Notes: generated from the letters alone by a model not told the origin. 12,051 nt of DNA from Aquificota bacterium (GCA_013153455.1 JAADEK010000026.1:1-12051); one strand, 5' to 3'; counted from the first letter of the stretch, positions 1 to 7,312 are shown. Numbers and translations: made by a program.

Positions 1-897
1 GCGCGGGTTTAGCGCGCGAATCCTTCTTACCATCTCAACGAAAGAAGGCTCAAAGTCGGTGATAAGAACGAGAGATATCTCCCCGAGCGAAAGCCCCTTT
101 TCCTTCATAGCCTTGTTCAAGCTCCCGAGCATATCGGGCGAACCGAGGTTTACCAAAACGACCGAGTTCCTCACTCCTTTGAGCGTAAGGACGTATAGGT
201 TCTTCCTGAAGACGCCCGAGAACTCCTCACCGTAGACGACGGTTATGAACTCCTCGTGAGTTGCCACGCGCGGGCGCGGAGGGCGCGCTTTCTTCTTCTC
301 CTCTTTTGTCTCAAGGAGGCGCGAAAAGAGCGCCCCGAGCTCCCCGAACTCCTCACCCTTCACCTCGCCTTCGTAGGGCTCCGTTTCGTGAGGTGAGGAG
401 AGGATTTCGCGCAACCGCTCGGGTTTGCAACACAAAACGAGGGGCTCCGCGGACACACAGCACTCCCCCTTTTCCCCCTTCACCAAGAAAGCCTTTTTCT
501 CGCCCTTTGATACAGCCTTAAGGAGGGCGTTCAATAGACCCACTTGATTTGGGTCTTCTTCCTTGTCAAGCGTGCTCAGCTTGTGAAGTAGCTCAAGGGG
601 GTTGAAGGGTATCCTCACCGCGTTAAGGGAGGAAAAGCCCGAGGAGAGTATCTGTGATTCCTCTTTTTCGTCATTGGCGATAAACAGGGGAATGAGGACT
701 TTCTTCGTGAGGGCTTGAGTCCAGAGCTTCCTTTCGGAGAAGGGTATGAGTATGAGGTTTGCGTCTGTGTTCAGGGTCTCTTTTAGCTCTTCGGGGTCCG
801 TCGCGGTGTAAAGTTCGTGCCCCGTTACCTCAAAGATGTCCCGAAGGAGTATATCAAGCTTTTCTTCCGGGTCGTAGAGGATTACCTTCAGACTCAT
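1..897 (-). CDS. Pseudo-receiver plus degenerate ODP/metallo-beta-lactamase-like protein, 3' end outside window
   Basis: Reading the minus strand from the ATG at 897-895 gives 299 uninterrupted codons to the window edge, so the C-terminus is missing. Residues 1-107 resemble a response-regulator receiver: MSLKVILYDPEE opens like strand 1, LILIPFSE sits where the phospho-acceptor strand should be, and RIPF-PLELL matches the end of the fold. The phospho-acceptor Asp appears replaced by Pro52, the Thr/Ser by Ala74 and the Lys before P-F by Ile96, so phosphorylation is unlikely. Residues 118-195 are unassigned and contain Cys146, Cys147, Cys156 and Cys157. Residues 212-299 look like the start of an oxygen-binding di-iron (ODP) metallo-beta-lactamase fold (NLYVLTLKG, VVLVNLGS, VLITDFEPSF, ALNP), but the usual H-x-E-x-D-H ligands read D281-x-E283-x-S285-F286. 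The start overlaps the upstream stop by one base (TAATG), which suggests translational coupling. A sensor or scaffold role is inference. The reading frame is secure; the fold assignment is moderate. Confidence 0.85.
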   Translation of the reverse strand, partial: MSLKVILYDPEEKLDILLRDIFEVTGHELYTATDPEELKETLNTDANLILIPFSERKLWTQALTKKVLIPLFIANDEKEESQILSSGFSSLNAVRIPFNPLELLHKLSTLDKEEDPNQVGLLNALLKAVSKGEKKAFLVKGEKGECCVSAEPLVLCCKPERLREILSSPHETEPYEGEVKGEEFGELGALFSRLLETKEEKKKARPPRPRVATHEEFITVVYGEEFSGVFRKNLYVLTLKGVRNSVVLVNLGSPDMLGSLNKAMKEKGLSLGEISLVLITDFEPSFVEMVRRIRALNPR

Positions 898-1148
898 TAC
901 TCTACTTCTGTCTTCTTCGTAGCCACCTCAAGGAGTTTGAGCTGTTCCCGAAGGACGTTCATGGACTGAACGACCATAAAAAAGGCGTGCTCAACGTTCA
1001 GGAGCGCGGACGCGAAGGACGGACTCCTGTCCTCCTTTAGCCTGAGTTCCCTGAAGGCTCTGTAGTATTCGTCTATCTTCGTCCCGCACTCAAGGAGCAG
1101 GGCGAGAACCTCCCGAGAGAGTCTCAGGGCTTCATCTCTCGTATCCAT
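897..1148 (-). CDS. Small helical protein of unknown function, downstream of rpoN
   Basis: I do not recognise this 83-residue protein. It looks entirely helical: one amphipathic helix from about residue 2 to 37, a short polar turn around KEDRSPSF, and a second helix from about 44 to 78, which would form a helical hairpin. It has one cysteine (Cys21) and no signal peptide or membrane segment. The ATG lies 12 bases after the rpoN stop with no evident Shine-Dalgarno (SD) sequence, and its TAA overlaps the next gene's ATG by one base. This makes it the middle member of a likely rpoN operon. Its size and helicity recall small flagellar export chaperones (FlgN/FliT type) or adaptor proteins, but no motif supports a specific family. 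Codon use matches its neighbours and the tight packing favours a real gene. Confidence 0.72.
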   Translation of the reverse strand: MDTRDEALRLSREVLALLLECGTKIDEYYRAFRELRLKEDRSPSFASALLNVEHAFFMVVQSMNVLREQLKLLEVATKKTEVE

Positions 1149-1160
1149 ATTAACAGTATA

Positions 1161-2369
1161 TCAGGCACTTTTTCTCCTCTCCCGTGAGGGGGGTATCCCG
1201 AGCATCTCCCTGTATTTGGTTACCGTTCTTCTTGCAACCTCGTAGCCCATCTCCTTGAGAGTCCTCGCTATCTGCTCGTCGCTGAGGGGTCTTGCGGGGT
1301 CTTCCTCGCGTATTATCTTTTCCACGAGTGAGAGAAGCTCGTCCTGGGATACACCTCCCGCGGACTGTCTGACGAAGAAGAACTTAAGGGGGTAAGTCCC
1401 GACGGGCGTCTTTACGTATTTTGAGTTCACTATCCTGCTGACAGTGGACTCGTGAACACCGAGCTCACGGGCGACTTCCTTGAGCGTAAGCGTCCTGAGG
1501 TTCCCCCTTCCCATAAGAAACTCCCCCTGCCTTTCTACTACTATCTTAAGAATCTTCCTGAGGTTTTCCTTCCTTATCTGGAGGGCTTTCCTTATGGCTT
1601 CGTAGCGCTCAAAGGCTTCCCTCAGAAATCCCCTGAGTTTCCCCGAGTGCTTCCTGTATAGCTCAAGATACTCCTCGTTAAGGTCTACGTCTATAAAGTC
1701 GTCGTAAAGGTAAAAAACGAGTTTCCCCTCTTCTTCCTCTATAACCGCGTCTACCTTCGCGAGCCTGTAGCCTCCCTCTTGGGGAGAAAGAGGGGAAAGC
1801 GTCAGACGCGAGAGCTTCTCTTTGACATCTTGGGGTATGCTCCTTGAGCCGTTTTGTATAGACCTGAGGTATCCCTTCAGTCTCTCCGACTCCTCCGGAT
1901 ACACCTCGTCTATCTGTAGCTCAAGAAACTCCCACACGTCCCTGCTCCCGACCCCGAGGGGCTCCAAGCGCATGAGCTTCCTTCTTACCTCCTCAATTCT
2001 TTCCTCCTCAACGCGCAGAAGGCTTGAAAGCTCCCGAGGGCTTTCCCTCAGAAAACCCCTCTCATCGCAAAACCTGAGGAGTTCAAGCGCTATGAGCGCC
2101 TCCTCCTCGCTCATCTCTATCCTTATGTTCCTCTCAAGCTCGGAAAGCTCCCCCTCCGAAAGGGGAATCTCCGGGGTGCTCGTTTCCTTTACCTCAAAGC
2201 GCTTGGGTATCCTCCGAAAGACCCCCTTTATGAGGGGGTTTCTCAGTAGCTCCTCGTTTATGTAATGCTCAAGCTCTTGAGCCTGAAGTGTGAGGAGTTC
2301 AAGCTGTTGTTTGAGAAGCAGGTTCAGACTCAGCTTGAGCCTGAGTTCTAATCTCTGATTAATTTTCAT
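1161..2369 (-). CDS. rpoN: RNA polymerase sigma-54 factor RpoN
   Basis: This sigma factor directs RNA polymerase to -24/-12 promoters and needs an AAA+ activator to open DNA. The 402 residues show the family order. Residues 1 to about 50 are the Gln/Leu-rich region I ([26 protein letters not shown]). An acidic linker, region II, follows at about 60-85. A core-binding domain comes next. A helix-turn-helix lies at about 294-318 ([19 protein letters not shown]). The RpoN box reads [10 protein letters not shown] at 379-388, against the usual ARRTVAKYRE. The length is at the short end for the family (often 430-500), with the saving in region II, as I recall for Aquifex RpoN. The gene is divergent from flgG, fitting the common use of sigma-54 for rod and hook genes, and is followed closely by two minus-strand genes. 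No activator gene is visible in the window. No strong SD precedes the ATG; a C6/G6 hairpin sits 13 bases upstream. Confidence 0.97.
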   Translation of the reverse strand: MKINQRLELRLKLSLNLLLKQQLELLTLQAQELEHYINEELLRNPLIKGVFRRIPKRFEVKETSTPEIPLSEGELSELERNIRIEMSEEEALIALELLRFCDERGFLRESPRELSSLLRVEEERIEEVRRKLMRLEPLGVGSRDVWEFLELQIDEVYPEESERLKGYLRSIQNGSRSIPQDVKEKLSRLTLSPLSPQEGGYRLAKVDAVIEEEEGKLVFYLYDDFIDVDLNEEYLELYRKHSGKLRGFLREAFERYEAIRKALQIRKENLRKILKIVVERQGEFLMGRGNLRTLTLKEVARELGVHESTVSRIVNSKYVKTPVGTYPLKFFFVRQSAGGVSQDELLSLVEKIIREEDPARPLSDEQIARTLKEMGYEVARRTVTKYREMLGIPPSRERRKSA

Positions 2370-2381
2370 AAGAAAAATTTT

Positions 2382-2398
2382 ACCCCCCGAAGGGGGGT
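2382..2398. promoter_or_regulatory. C6/G6 hairpin in the rpoN-flgG divergent gap
   Basis: A perfect inverted repeat ACCCCCC-GAA-GGGGGGT lies in the middle of the 57-base gap between the rpoN and flgG start codons. On the minus strand the transcript would read C6-UUC-G6 and can close as a C(UUCG)G tetraloop, just ahead of the rpoN ATG. The arms are flanked by imperfect AT-rich extensions (AAAATTTTA on the left, TTAAATTTTAA on the right). It could be a leader hairpin limiting rpoN expression, a barrier between divergent units, or an operator. A classic terminator is less likely because no gene ends here and no U-run follows directly. Confidence 0.6.
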
Positions 2399-2413
2399 CT
2401 TAAATTTTAATAA

Positions 2414-2422
2414 GGGGAGGTG
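2414..2422 (+). promoter_or_regulatory. Shine-Dalgarno of flgG
   Basis: GGGGAGGTG contains the core GGAGG, which ends six bases before the ATG at 2427. It is one of the strongest ribosome binding sites in the window and fixes the flgG start. Confidence 0.8.
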
Positions 2423-2426
2423 GATT

Positions 2427-3215
2427 ATGTTTCGTGCTCTTTGGACTTCCGCTTCGGGCATGACCGCCCAGCAGACCAACCTTGACGTGATTTCCCACAA
2501 CATGGCTAACGTCAACACGGTGGGCTACAAGAAGATGAGGGCTACTTTTCAAGACCTCCTTTACCAGACGGTGAGGGAGCCGGGCGCACCGACGTCTCCC
2601 ACGACGCGCCTCCCTTCGGGTTTTCAGGTGGGTCTCGGGACTTACGTATCGGACACATACGGTATATTCACCCAAGGTAATCTCACAAAGACGGACAACC
2701 AGCTTGACCTCGCCATTCAGGGGGACGGCTTTTTTAAGGTTATCCTACCAGACGGGACCGTCGCGTATACGAGGAACGGTCAGTTCAGGCTTGACTCGGA
2801 GGGCAGGATTGTAAACAGCGAGGGCTACCCCTTGGACCCCGAGATAACGATACCCCCCGACGCTATAAGCATCGGCATAGCGCCCGACGGGACGGTCAGC
2901 GTCCTGAGGCAAGGGGCGACCGAGGTTGAGGAGGTGGGGAGGATAGAGCTCGCGAAGTTCGTAAATCCCGCGGGTCTGAGACGCATAGGGAACAACCTCT
3001 ACATCCAGACAACCGCTTCGGGTGAGCCAATCGTTGACAGCCCCGGAAATCAGGGTCTCGGGACGCTTCTCCAGGGATACCTTGAGAGCTCAAACGTGAA
3101 CATCGTTGAGGAGATGGTTAACCTGATAATAGCCCAAAGGGCTTACGAGTTCAACACTAAGGGTATACAAGCTGCGGATGAGATGCTCTCTCAAGCTGCT
3201 AATCTGCGCCGTTAG
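2427..3215 (+). CDS. flgG: Flagellar basal-body distal rod protein FlgG
   Basis: FlgG forms the distal rod that crosses the periplasm and joins the hook. At 262 residues it matches the family norm (about 260). The N-terminal signature is intact ([21 protein letters not shown], then [12 protein letters not shown]), followed by [15 protein letters not shown] and [18 protein letters not shown], which are typical of FlgG. The C-terminal motif [20 protein letters not shown] separates it from FlgF, which usually has a different sequence there. There is no cleavable signal peptide, as expected for a substrate of the flagellar type III export apparatus. It opens the flgG-flgA-surE block, and its last 38 bases overlap the start of flgA. 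Confidence 0.96.
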   Translation: MFRALWTSASGMTAQQTNLDVISHNMANVNTVGYKKMRATFQDLLYQTVREPGAPTSPTTRLPSGFQVGLGTYVSDTYGIFTQGNLTKTDNQLDLAIQGDGFFKVILPDGTVAYTRNGQFRLDSEGRIVNSEGYPLDPEITIPPDAISIGIAPDGTVSVLRQGATEVEEVGRIELAKFVNPAGLRRIGNNLYIQTTASGEPIVDSPGNQGLGTLLQGYLESSNVNIVEEMVNLIIAQRAYEFNTKGIQAADEMLSQAANLRR

Positions 3216-3804
3216 CCTCCTTTGGTTTTCCTTCCCGCTTTCACTTGAGGAGGCGATAAAAGAGGAGCTAAGAAGGCGCTTCGGGGACAGGGTTGTCCTG
3301 AAGGGCTACAGGGTTCTGTCCCCCCTTCCCGAAAGCCCTTCGGGTTTTGAGCTTCTGCTCAAGGAAAACAGCCCCCGCGGGCTATTTCTCGTGAGGAACC
3401 ACAGGGTCGGGAGGGTTGCGGTAAGCGTGCTTTGGAGGTGTCCCGTTTTTGTCGCGCTTCGTGACATACGTCCCTCCGAGAGGCTCACACCCCGAAACAC
3501 GAAGAGGGAGTTTCTCCTCCTTGAGCGCTGTCCGAGGGAGCTCGGGGATATCAGAAACTTCGTAGCAAAGAGGGAGATACGCAAGGGCGAGACCATAAGG
3601 AGGCAAGACCTGAGGAGGGCTTTCGCGGTCAGGAGGGGGGAAACGGTAAGGGCTGTATACAGGAAGGGAGGGCTTGAGATTACGTTCAGGGCTAAAGCTC
3701 TTGACAGCGGTTTTGTGGGCGGTAGGGTCAGGGTTCTTTCACCCTTCGGTAAGGTTCTGAGGGGGGAGGTCTCGGGTGAGGGAGAGGTTAAAATACTTGA
3801 TTGA
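3178..3804 (+). CDS. flgA: Flagellar P-ring assembly chaperone FlgA
   Basis: FlgA is a periplasmic chaperone that helps FlgI polymerise into the P ring around the rod. The 208 residues begin with a Sec signal peptide: a short n-region with Arg2 and Lys6, a hydrophobic core ([13 protein letters not shown]), and a likely cleavage near residue 22. A SAF-type domain follows from about residue 95 ([33 protein letters not shown]). The C-terminal beta domain ends in the usual pattern, [18 protein letters not shown]. Two cysteines, in WRCP and ERCP, could form a periplasmic disulphide. The signal peptide supports the ATG at 3178 even though this puts 38 bases, and about 12 codons of the signal peptide, inside flgG. 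No good SD is visible, so coupling to flgG translation is likely. The client gene flgI is not in the window. Confidence 0.9.
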   Translation: MRCSLKLLICAVSLLWFSFPLSLEEAIKEELRRRFGDRVVLKGYRVLSPLPESPSGFELLLKENSPRGLFLVRNHRVGRVAVSVLWRCPVFVALRDIRPSERLTPRNTKREFLLLERCPRELGDIRNFVAKREIRKGETIRRQDLRRAFAVRRGETVRAVYRKGGLEITFRAKALDSGFVGGRVRVLSPFGKVLRGEVSGEGEVKILD

Positions 3805-3807
3805 AGT

Positions 3808-4563
3808 ATGCCGACCTTTTTATTGGTTAACGACGACGGTTACTTTTCTCCGGGTATACAGGCTCTTAGGGAGGCTCTGAAACCGCTCGGGAGGGTTGTG
3901 GTCGTCGCGCCGGACAGGAACCTAAGCGGTGTGGGTCACTCCCTCACATTCACAAAGCCGCTTAAGATGAGAAAGATTGACACCGACTTTTACACGGTCA
4001 TAGACGGGACTCCCGCGGACTGCGTTCACCTCGGGTATAGGGTCGTCCTTGAGGGGAAAAAGCCGGACCTCGTTGTTTCGGGCATAAACGAGGGACCGAA
4101 CCTCGGGGAGGATATCACGTATTCGGGAACGGTATCGGGTGCTATGGAGGGCAGGATTCTCGGTATACCCTCCGTAGCCTTCTCCGCTTTCGGGAAAGAC
4201 AACATCATGTTTGACGAGATAGCAAAAGCTTGCGTTAAGGTTATAAAGGAGGTTCTAAAGCACGGTCTTCCGCCCGATACCTACCTGAACGTAAACGTCC
4301 CGAACGTGAGGTATGAGGAGATAAAGGGATACCTAATCACACGCCAAGGCAGGAGGGCATACAAGGAGACCGTCTTTCGTTACCTTGACCCCTACGGGAA
4401 ACCCTTTTACTGGATAGCTGCGACGGAGTTCGGGTGGCACGCGGAGGAGAGAACCGACTACTGGGCGGTCATAAACGGATACGTTTCCATCACCCCCCTC
4501 GGGCTTGACCTCACAAACTACAGGGCTATGAAGGAGATAACCTACTTAGAGGATACCCCTTAG
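3808..4563 (+). CDS. surE: 5'/3'-nucleotidase SurE
   Basis: SurE is a metal-dependent phosphatase that removes phosphate from nucleoside monophosphates in the cytoplasm and is linked to stress survival. The 251-residue length is typical. Metal and active-site signatures are all present: NDDG at 8-11 near the N-terminus, APDRNLSGVGHS at 34-45 with Ser40, DGTPADCVHLG at 66-76, and the family hallmark SGINEGPNLG at 91-100 followed by ITYSGTVSGAMEG. The ATG lies three bases after the flgA stop, so it is probably on the flagellar transcript; a functional link to flagella is not implied. Its last 18 bases overlap the 3' end of the convergent queC gene. Confidence 0.96.
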   Translation: MPTFLLVNDDGYFSPGIQALREALKPLGRVVVVAPDRNLSGVGHSLTFTKPLKMRKIDTDFYTVIDGTPADCVHLGYRVVLEGKKPDLVVSGINEGPNLGEDITYSGTVSGAMEGRILGIPSVAFSAFGKDNIMFDEIAKACVKVIKEVLKHGLPPDTYLNVNVPNVRYEEIKGYLITRQGRRAYKETVFRYLDPYGKPFYWIAATEFGWHAEERTDYWAVINGYVSITPLGLDLTNYRAMKEITYLEDTP

Positions 4564-5199
4564 GGCTTCTTCGCGTTGCCTGCAGGTCGGGCACTCACCG
4601 CAGGGAGGTTCCGTTCCCTCGTAGCAGGAGTATGTCTTCTCAAATGGAACGCCGAGCTCCTTTCCGAGCTGTGCTATCTGGCGTTTGGTCATACCGAGGA
4701 AGGGCGCGTATACGTGCATTCTCCTTTTGGTCTTCGCGACGAAAACCGAGCCCGCGTTTATCGCGGACTCCGCTGCGGTTATGAACTCGGGTCTGCAGTC
4801 GGGATACGGAGTGTCAAGGGCGTGAACACCTATCCCTATGTGGTCAATCCCGAGGCTGTCCGCGAAGGCGGACGCAATCGCGAGGAACGTAAGATTGCGC
4901 ATAGGGACTGTCGTGGGGGGAGGTTCGTCCTCCGGGTAGTCTTCCTTCGGGACTTCTACGCTTTCGTCTATCAGGGCGGAACCTCTTATAGACCTGTAGA
5001 AGGGGACTTGAACGATGAAGTGCTCCTTTACACCCGCAAGACGGGCGAGCTCCTTTGCGTATTTCAGCTCAACCGAGTGGCGCTGTCCGTAGTCAAAGGA
5101 TATCGCGTAAACCTCCGGAAACTCGCGCTTTGCGAGCCAAAGGAGCGTCGCGCTGTCCATCCCTCCCGAGAGCAGGACGAGTATTCCCTTTTTTTCCAT
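4546..5199 (-). CDS. queC: 7-cyano-7-deazaguanine synthase QueC
   Basis: QueC converts 7-carboxy-7-deazaguanine to the nitrile preQ0, using ATP and ammonia, in the queuosine pathway (and in some bacteria for DNA modification). The 217 residues show the PP-loop motif SGGMDS at 11-16 for ATP binding and the C-terminal zinc site with Cys192, Cys200, Cys203 and Cys206 (CYEGTEPPCGECPTC). The segments NLTFLAIASAFA and IGVHALDTPYPDCRPEF are also characteristic. It stands alone on the minus strand, with its tail overlapping surE by 18 bases and its start facing the flgD block. No SD precedes the ATG (the upstream sequence is AAATTTAAATCCT), so it may be translated from a leaderless or very short-leader transcript. 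No other queuosine genes are nearby. Confidence 0.96.
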   Translation of the reverse strand: MEKKGILVLLSGGMDSATLLWLAKREFPEVYAISFDYGQRHSVELKYAKELARLAGVKEHFIVQVPFYRSIRGSALIDESVEVPKEDYPEDEPPPTTVPMRNLTFLAIASAFADSLGIDHIGIGVHALDTPYPDCRPEFITAAESAINAGSVFVAKTKRRMHVYAPFLGMTKRQIAQLGKELGVPFEKTYSCYEGTEPPCGECPTCRQREEALRGIL

Positions 5200-5203
5200 A
5201 GGA

Positions 5204-5215
5204 TTTAAATTTAAA
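5204..5215. promoter_or_regulatory. AT-rich perfect palindrome between queC and the flgD block
   Basis: TTTAAATTTAAA is a 12-base perfect palindrome placed four bases upstream of the queC ATG and four bases upstream of the micro-ORF ATG at 5220. It is the only strongly AT-rich patch in this divergent gap. It could be a shared -10 region or an operator; no matching -35 is clear on either strand, so the role is inferred. Confidence 0.4.
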
Positions 5216-5219
5216 GGAA

Positions 5220-5339
5220 ATGAAGAGGAAGCGCAAAAGGGCGAAAGCCCGCAGGCTCAACTTCGCTTCCTTCATCGTTGAGGAGCTAAAGACCAAGCTG
5301 GGGGAAAGAAGATGGCTACTTACGAAACCCCGCCCCTAA
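5220..5339 (+). CDS. Possible 39-residue basic micro-protein ahead of flgD
   Basis: An ATG at 5220 opens 39 codons ending at TAA 5337-5339, overlapping the first 28 bases of flgD. The predicted peptide starts MKRKRKRAKARRLNFASF and continues as a probable short helix (IVEELKTKLGERRW). Third positions are mostly G or C and arginines use AGG, AGA and CGC, as in neighbouring genes, which favours real coding. The upstream AAAGGAA is at most a weak ribosome site. A role could be nucleic-acid binding, given the basic head, or simply translational coupling to flgD. The alternative is an untranslated leader: GGGC-GAAA-GCCC at 5239-5250 could fold as a small GNRA hairpin. I do not recognise a family. 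Confidence 0.4.
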   Translation: MKRKRKRAKARRLNFASFIVEELKTKLGERRWLLTKPRP

Positions 5340-5941
5340 ACGAGCCCAAAATCCTCCCTCCCGATTACGTCCAATCGGTTGACAACCTCTCCGCCCAAGA
5401 CTTCCTCACCATCTTCCTTGAGACGCTACGCTATCAAGACCCCTTCACCCAAACGGACATATCAAAGTCACTTGACGATATCGTCAAGCTCAACGAAATC
5501 AAGTATTTCACCGAGATGAGGGAATTCCTGAGCGGGCTAAAGACGTGGCTAAACCAGATGACCTTTATGAACGCGGTAAGTCTAATCGGGAGGGACTTTA
5601 TCTTCAGGACGGAAGTCCTTGATACCCTTTCGGGAAATCCATACTACATAGTCTCCGAGGAAGACTACGACGAGGTAAAGGTGGTAATATACGACGGGCA
5701 AGAGCCGATAAAAGAGATAAGGATGGAGCTAAAGCGGGGGCTCAACGAGCTTGACACCTCATCCCTTCCCGAAGGGCAGTTTACCGTAAAGGTCTTCTAC
5801 AGGGAAGAGGAGATTACGGGGTGGTCTCTCGGCTTTAAGCAGAGGGTAAGCGCGGTGGGTGTCCTCGGGGATGGTATAGTCCTTGAGCTTGAGGACGGGA
5901 GTTCCGTCCCCGCGGACAGCATTCTCTTTGCGGGAGGGTGA
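5312..5941 (+). CDS. flgD: Flagellar hook cap / assembly protein FlgD
   Basis: FlgD caps the growing hook and is needed for hook subunits to polymerise. The 209-residue length suits the family (about 220). The conserved N-terminal export and assembly region is at about residues 26-60: LSAQDFLTIFLETLRYQDPF, then a run matching the family's usual N-terminal helix (VKLNEIKYFTEM). The middle (about 90-170) has the alternating beta pattern of the FlgD Ig-like/Tudor part (VKVVIYDGQEPIKEI, LPEGQFTVKVFY). The end, SSVPADSILFAGG, is an acceptable C-terminus. A GGGGGAAAG sequence precedes the ATG. The gene is followed after only three bases by flgE, the protein it helps assemble. A hook-length gene (fliK), often found before flgD, is not seen here. 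Confidence 0.93.
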   Translation: MATYETPPLNEPKILPPDYVQSVDNLSAQDFLTIFLETLRYQDPFTQTDISKSLDDIVKLNEIKYFTEMREFLSGLKTWLNQMTFMNAVSLIGRDFIFRTEVLDTLSGNPYYIVSEEDYDEVKVVIYDGQEPIKEIRMELKRGLNELDTSSLPEGQFTVKVFYREEEITGWSLGFKQRVSAVGVLGDGIVLELEDGSSVPADSILFAGG

Positions 5942-5944
5942 GAT

Positions 5945-7312
5945 ATGCTGAGGAGTTTCTTCAACGCGATAACCGGTATGGACGTGTCGCGCTTTTCCCT
6001 TGACGTGACCTCCGACAACCTCGCGAACGCAAACACGGTCGGCTTCAAACGCTCAAGACCCATCTTCCAAGACATGGTCTCACAGGTAATCGTGGGTCTG
6101 AACACAACAACGGGAACGCTCAAGACTACCACGCTCGGTGCGGGTGCGGTCGTTGACTCAACCCAGAAGATATGGAGCATAGGAAACTTCAAGCAAACGG
6201 ATGTGACGACCGACCTCGCGATAGAGGGTAAAGCCCTCTTCATACTCAAAGACCCCATAACTAACCAAGTTCTTTACACGCGCGACGGGCGCTTTCGGCT
6301 CAACAGGGAGGGCTACCTCATAAACCCGAACGGGTTATTCCTTCAGGGCTTTCGCGTTGACCCGATAACGGGTGAAGTCCTCGGAACTCAGCCCGCGTCA
6401 ATACGCGTTGACACCCAAATACCCCCCAAAGCCACCTCCGAGCTTTACTTCATACAGCCCACGAACCTAAACGCGGACGTCCAACCCATAACCGCGGACT
6501 TTGACCCCAAAAACCCCGAAACGTACCACTACCGCTACACGATAACGCTCTACGACAGCCTCGGGACACCTTACGAGGCGGATATCTTCTTCAGGAAAAC
6601 AGATAAAAACACGTGGAGTATACACCTCAGGGCGGACACCGACGGGAACACCGACACGTATGAGATTAGCGCGGACTGGGACGGGATACAGTTTGACCAA
6701 AACGGTAACATAGTCTACGACGGCAACCTCGTGAGGGCGGAACCCTCACCCGACGGGACGAAGTGGTATTTCTACCTTGACCCCACAAGGCTTAACCTCC
6801 CCCAAGACCTCCCGAGCGGTGGGAGCTTCCCCCAAAACACCGAGTGGCGCGTATACGTCGGGGAGGCGGAAACAAACATAGACCCCGGCAACCCCATACC
6901 CGTTTCGTACATCACACAGCACTCCGCGGACTTCGTCGTCACGATGGACCAAAACGGATACCAAAGGGGTGAGCTCATAGACATATACGTCCTTTCGGAA
7001 GACGGTGTGGTTGTGGGCGTTTACTCAAACGGGGAAAGCCTCCCGATGTATCGCCTCGCACTCGCCCAGTTCACGGACCCCGAAGAACTGATAAAGAAAG
7101 GCTCAAACCTATACGCGTCCGTAAAACCCCCGACGATTCTCCTCGCGGGAGGCGCGAACAAGATAAGGTCGGGAATGCTTGAAATGTCAAACGTTGACAT
7201 AGCGCAGGAGTTCATAAACCTCATAACCGCCCAAAGGACGTATCAAGCAAACGCGAGGACTATAACCGTAGCTAACACGATACTGGAGGACACAATCAAT
7301 CTTGTAAGATAA
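5945..7312 (+). CDS. flgE: Flagellar hook protein FlgE
   Basis: FlgE polymerises into the hook, the flexible joint between rod and filament. At 455 residues it is within the family range. The N-terminal D0 helix and signature are clear ([35 protein letters not shown]), as is the C-terminal D0 motif ([34 protein letters not shown]). Between them are the variable outer domains, including [24 protein letters not shown] and a long Thr/Asn/Asp-rich beta segment at about 170-370. There is no cysteine, so the lysinoalanine cross-link known from spirochete hooks is not possible here. A GGGAGGG sequence six to seven bases before the ATG is a good ribosome site. It sits between flgD and fliL. Confidence 0.95.
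   Translation: MLRSFFNAITGMDVSRFSLDVTSDNLANANTVGFKRSRPIFQDMVSQVIVGLNTTTGTLKTTTLGAGAVVDSTQKIWSIGNFKQTDVTTDLAIEGKALFILKDPITNQVLYTRDGRFRLNREGYLINPNGLFLQGFRVDPITGEVLGTQPASIRVDTQIPPKATSELYFIQPTNLNADVQPITADFDPKNPETYHYRYTITLYDSLGTPYEADIFFRKTDKNTWSIHLRADTDGNTDTYEISADWDGIQFDQNGNIVYDGNLVRAEPSPDGTKWYFYLDPTRLNLPQDLPSGGSFPQNTEWRVYVGEAETNIDPGNPIPVSYITQHSADFVVTMDQNGYQRGELIDIYVLSEDGVVVGVYSNGESLPMYRLALAQFTDPEELIKKGSNLYASVKPPTILLAGGANKIRSGMLEMSNVDIAQEFINLITAQRTYQANARTITVANTILEDTINLVR

Noticed and set aside
261..521. 86-codon plus-strand open frame rich in Pro, Arg and Ser
   Set aside because: The minus strand here is one continuous frame of 299 codons with domain-like sequence. The Pro/Arg/Ser-rich product is typical of a shadow frame.
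759..1040. Plus-strand open frame at the rpoN-operon end
   Set aside because: It crosses the junction of two tightly packed minus-strand genes. Its composition shows no coding signature and no ribosome site precedes it.
2382..2398. Intrinsic terminator
   Set aside because: No gene ends at this point; it lies between two divergent start codons and the stem is not followed directly by a U-run on either strand.
2370..2426. Sigma-54 (TGGCAC-N5-TTGC) or sigma-28 promoter before flgG
   Set aside because: I searched the gap by eye on both strands, and also the region before flgD, and found no acceptable match, despite the adjacent rpoN gene.
4576..5208. 210-codon plus-strand open frame opposite queC
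   Set aside because: It lies almost wholly antisense to queC, which has complete catalytic and zinc motifs. The plus-strand product has no recognisable motif and is rich in Arg and Val as expected for a mirror frame.
5797..6258. 153-codon minus-strand open frame across flgD and flgE
   Set aside because: It spans the boundary of two clear flagellar genes on the other strand and has no motif of its own.
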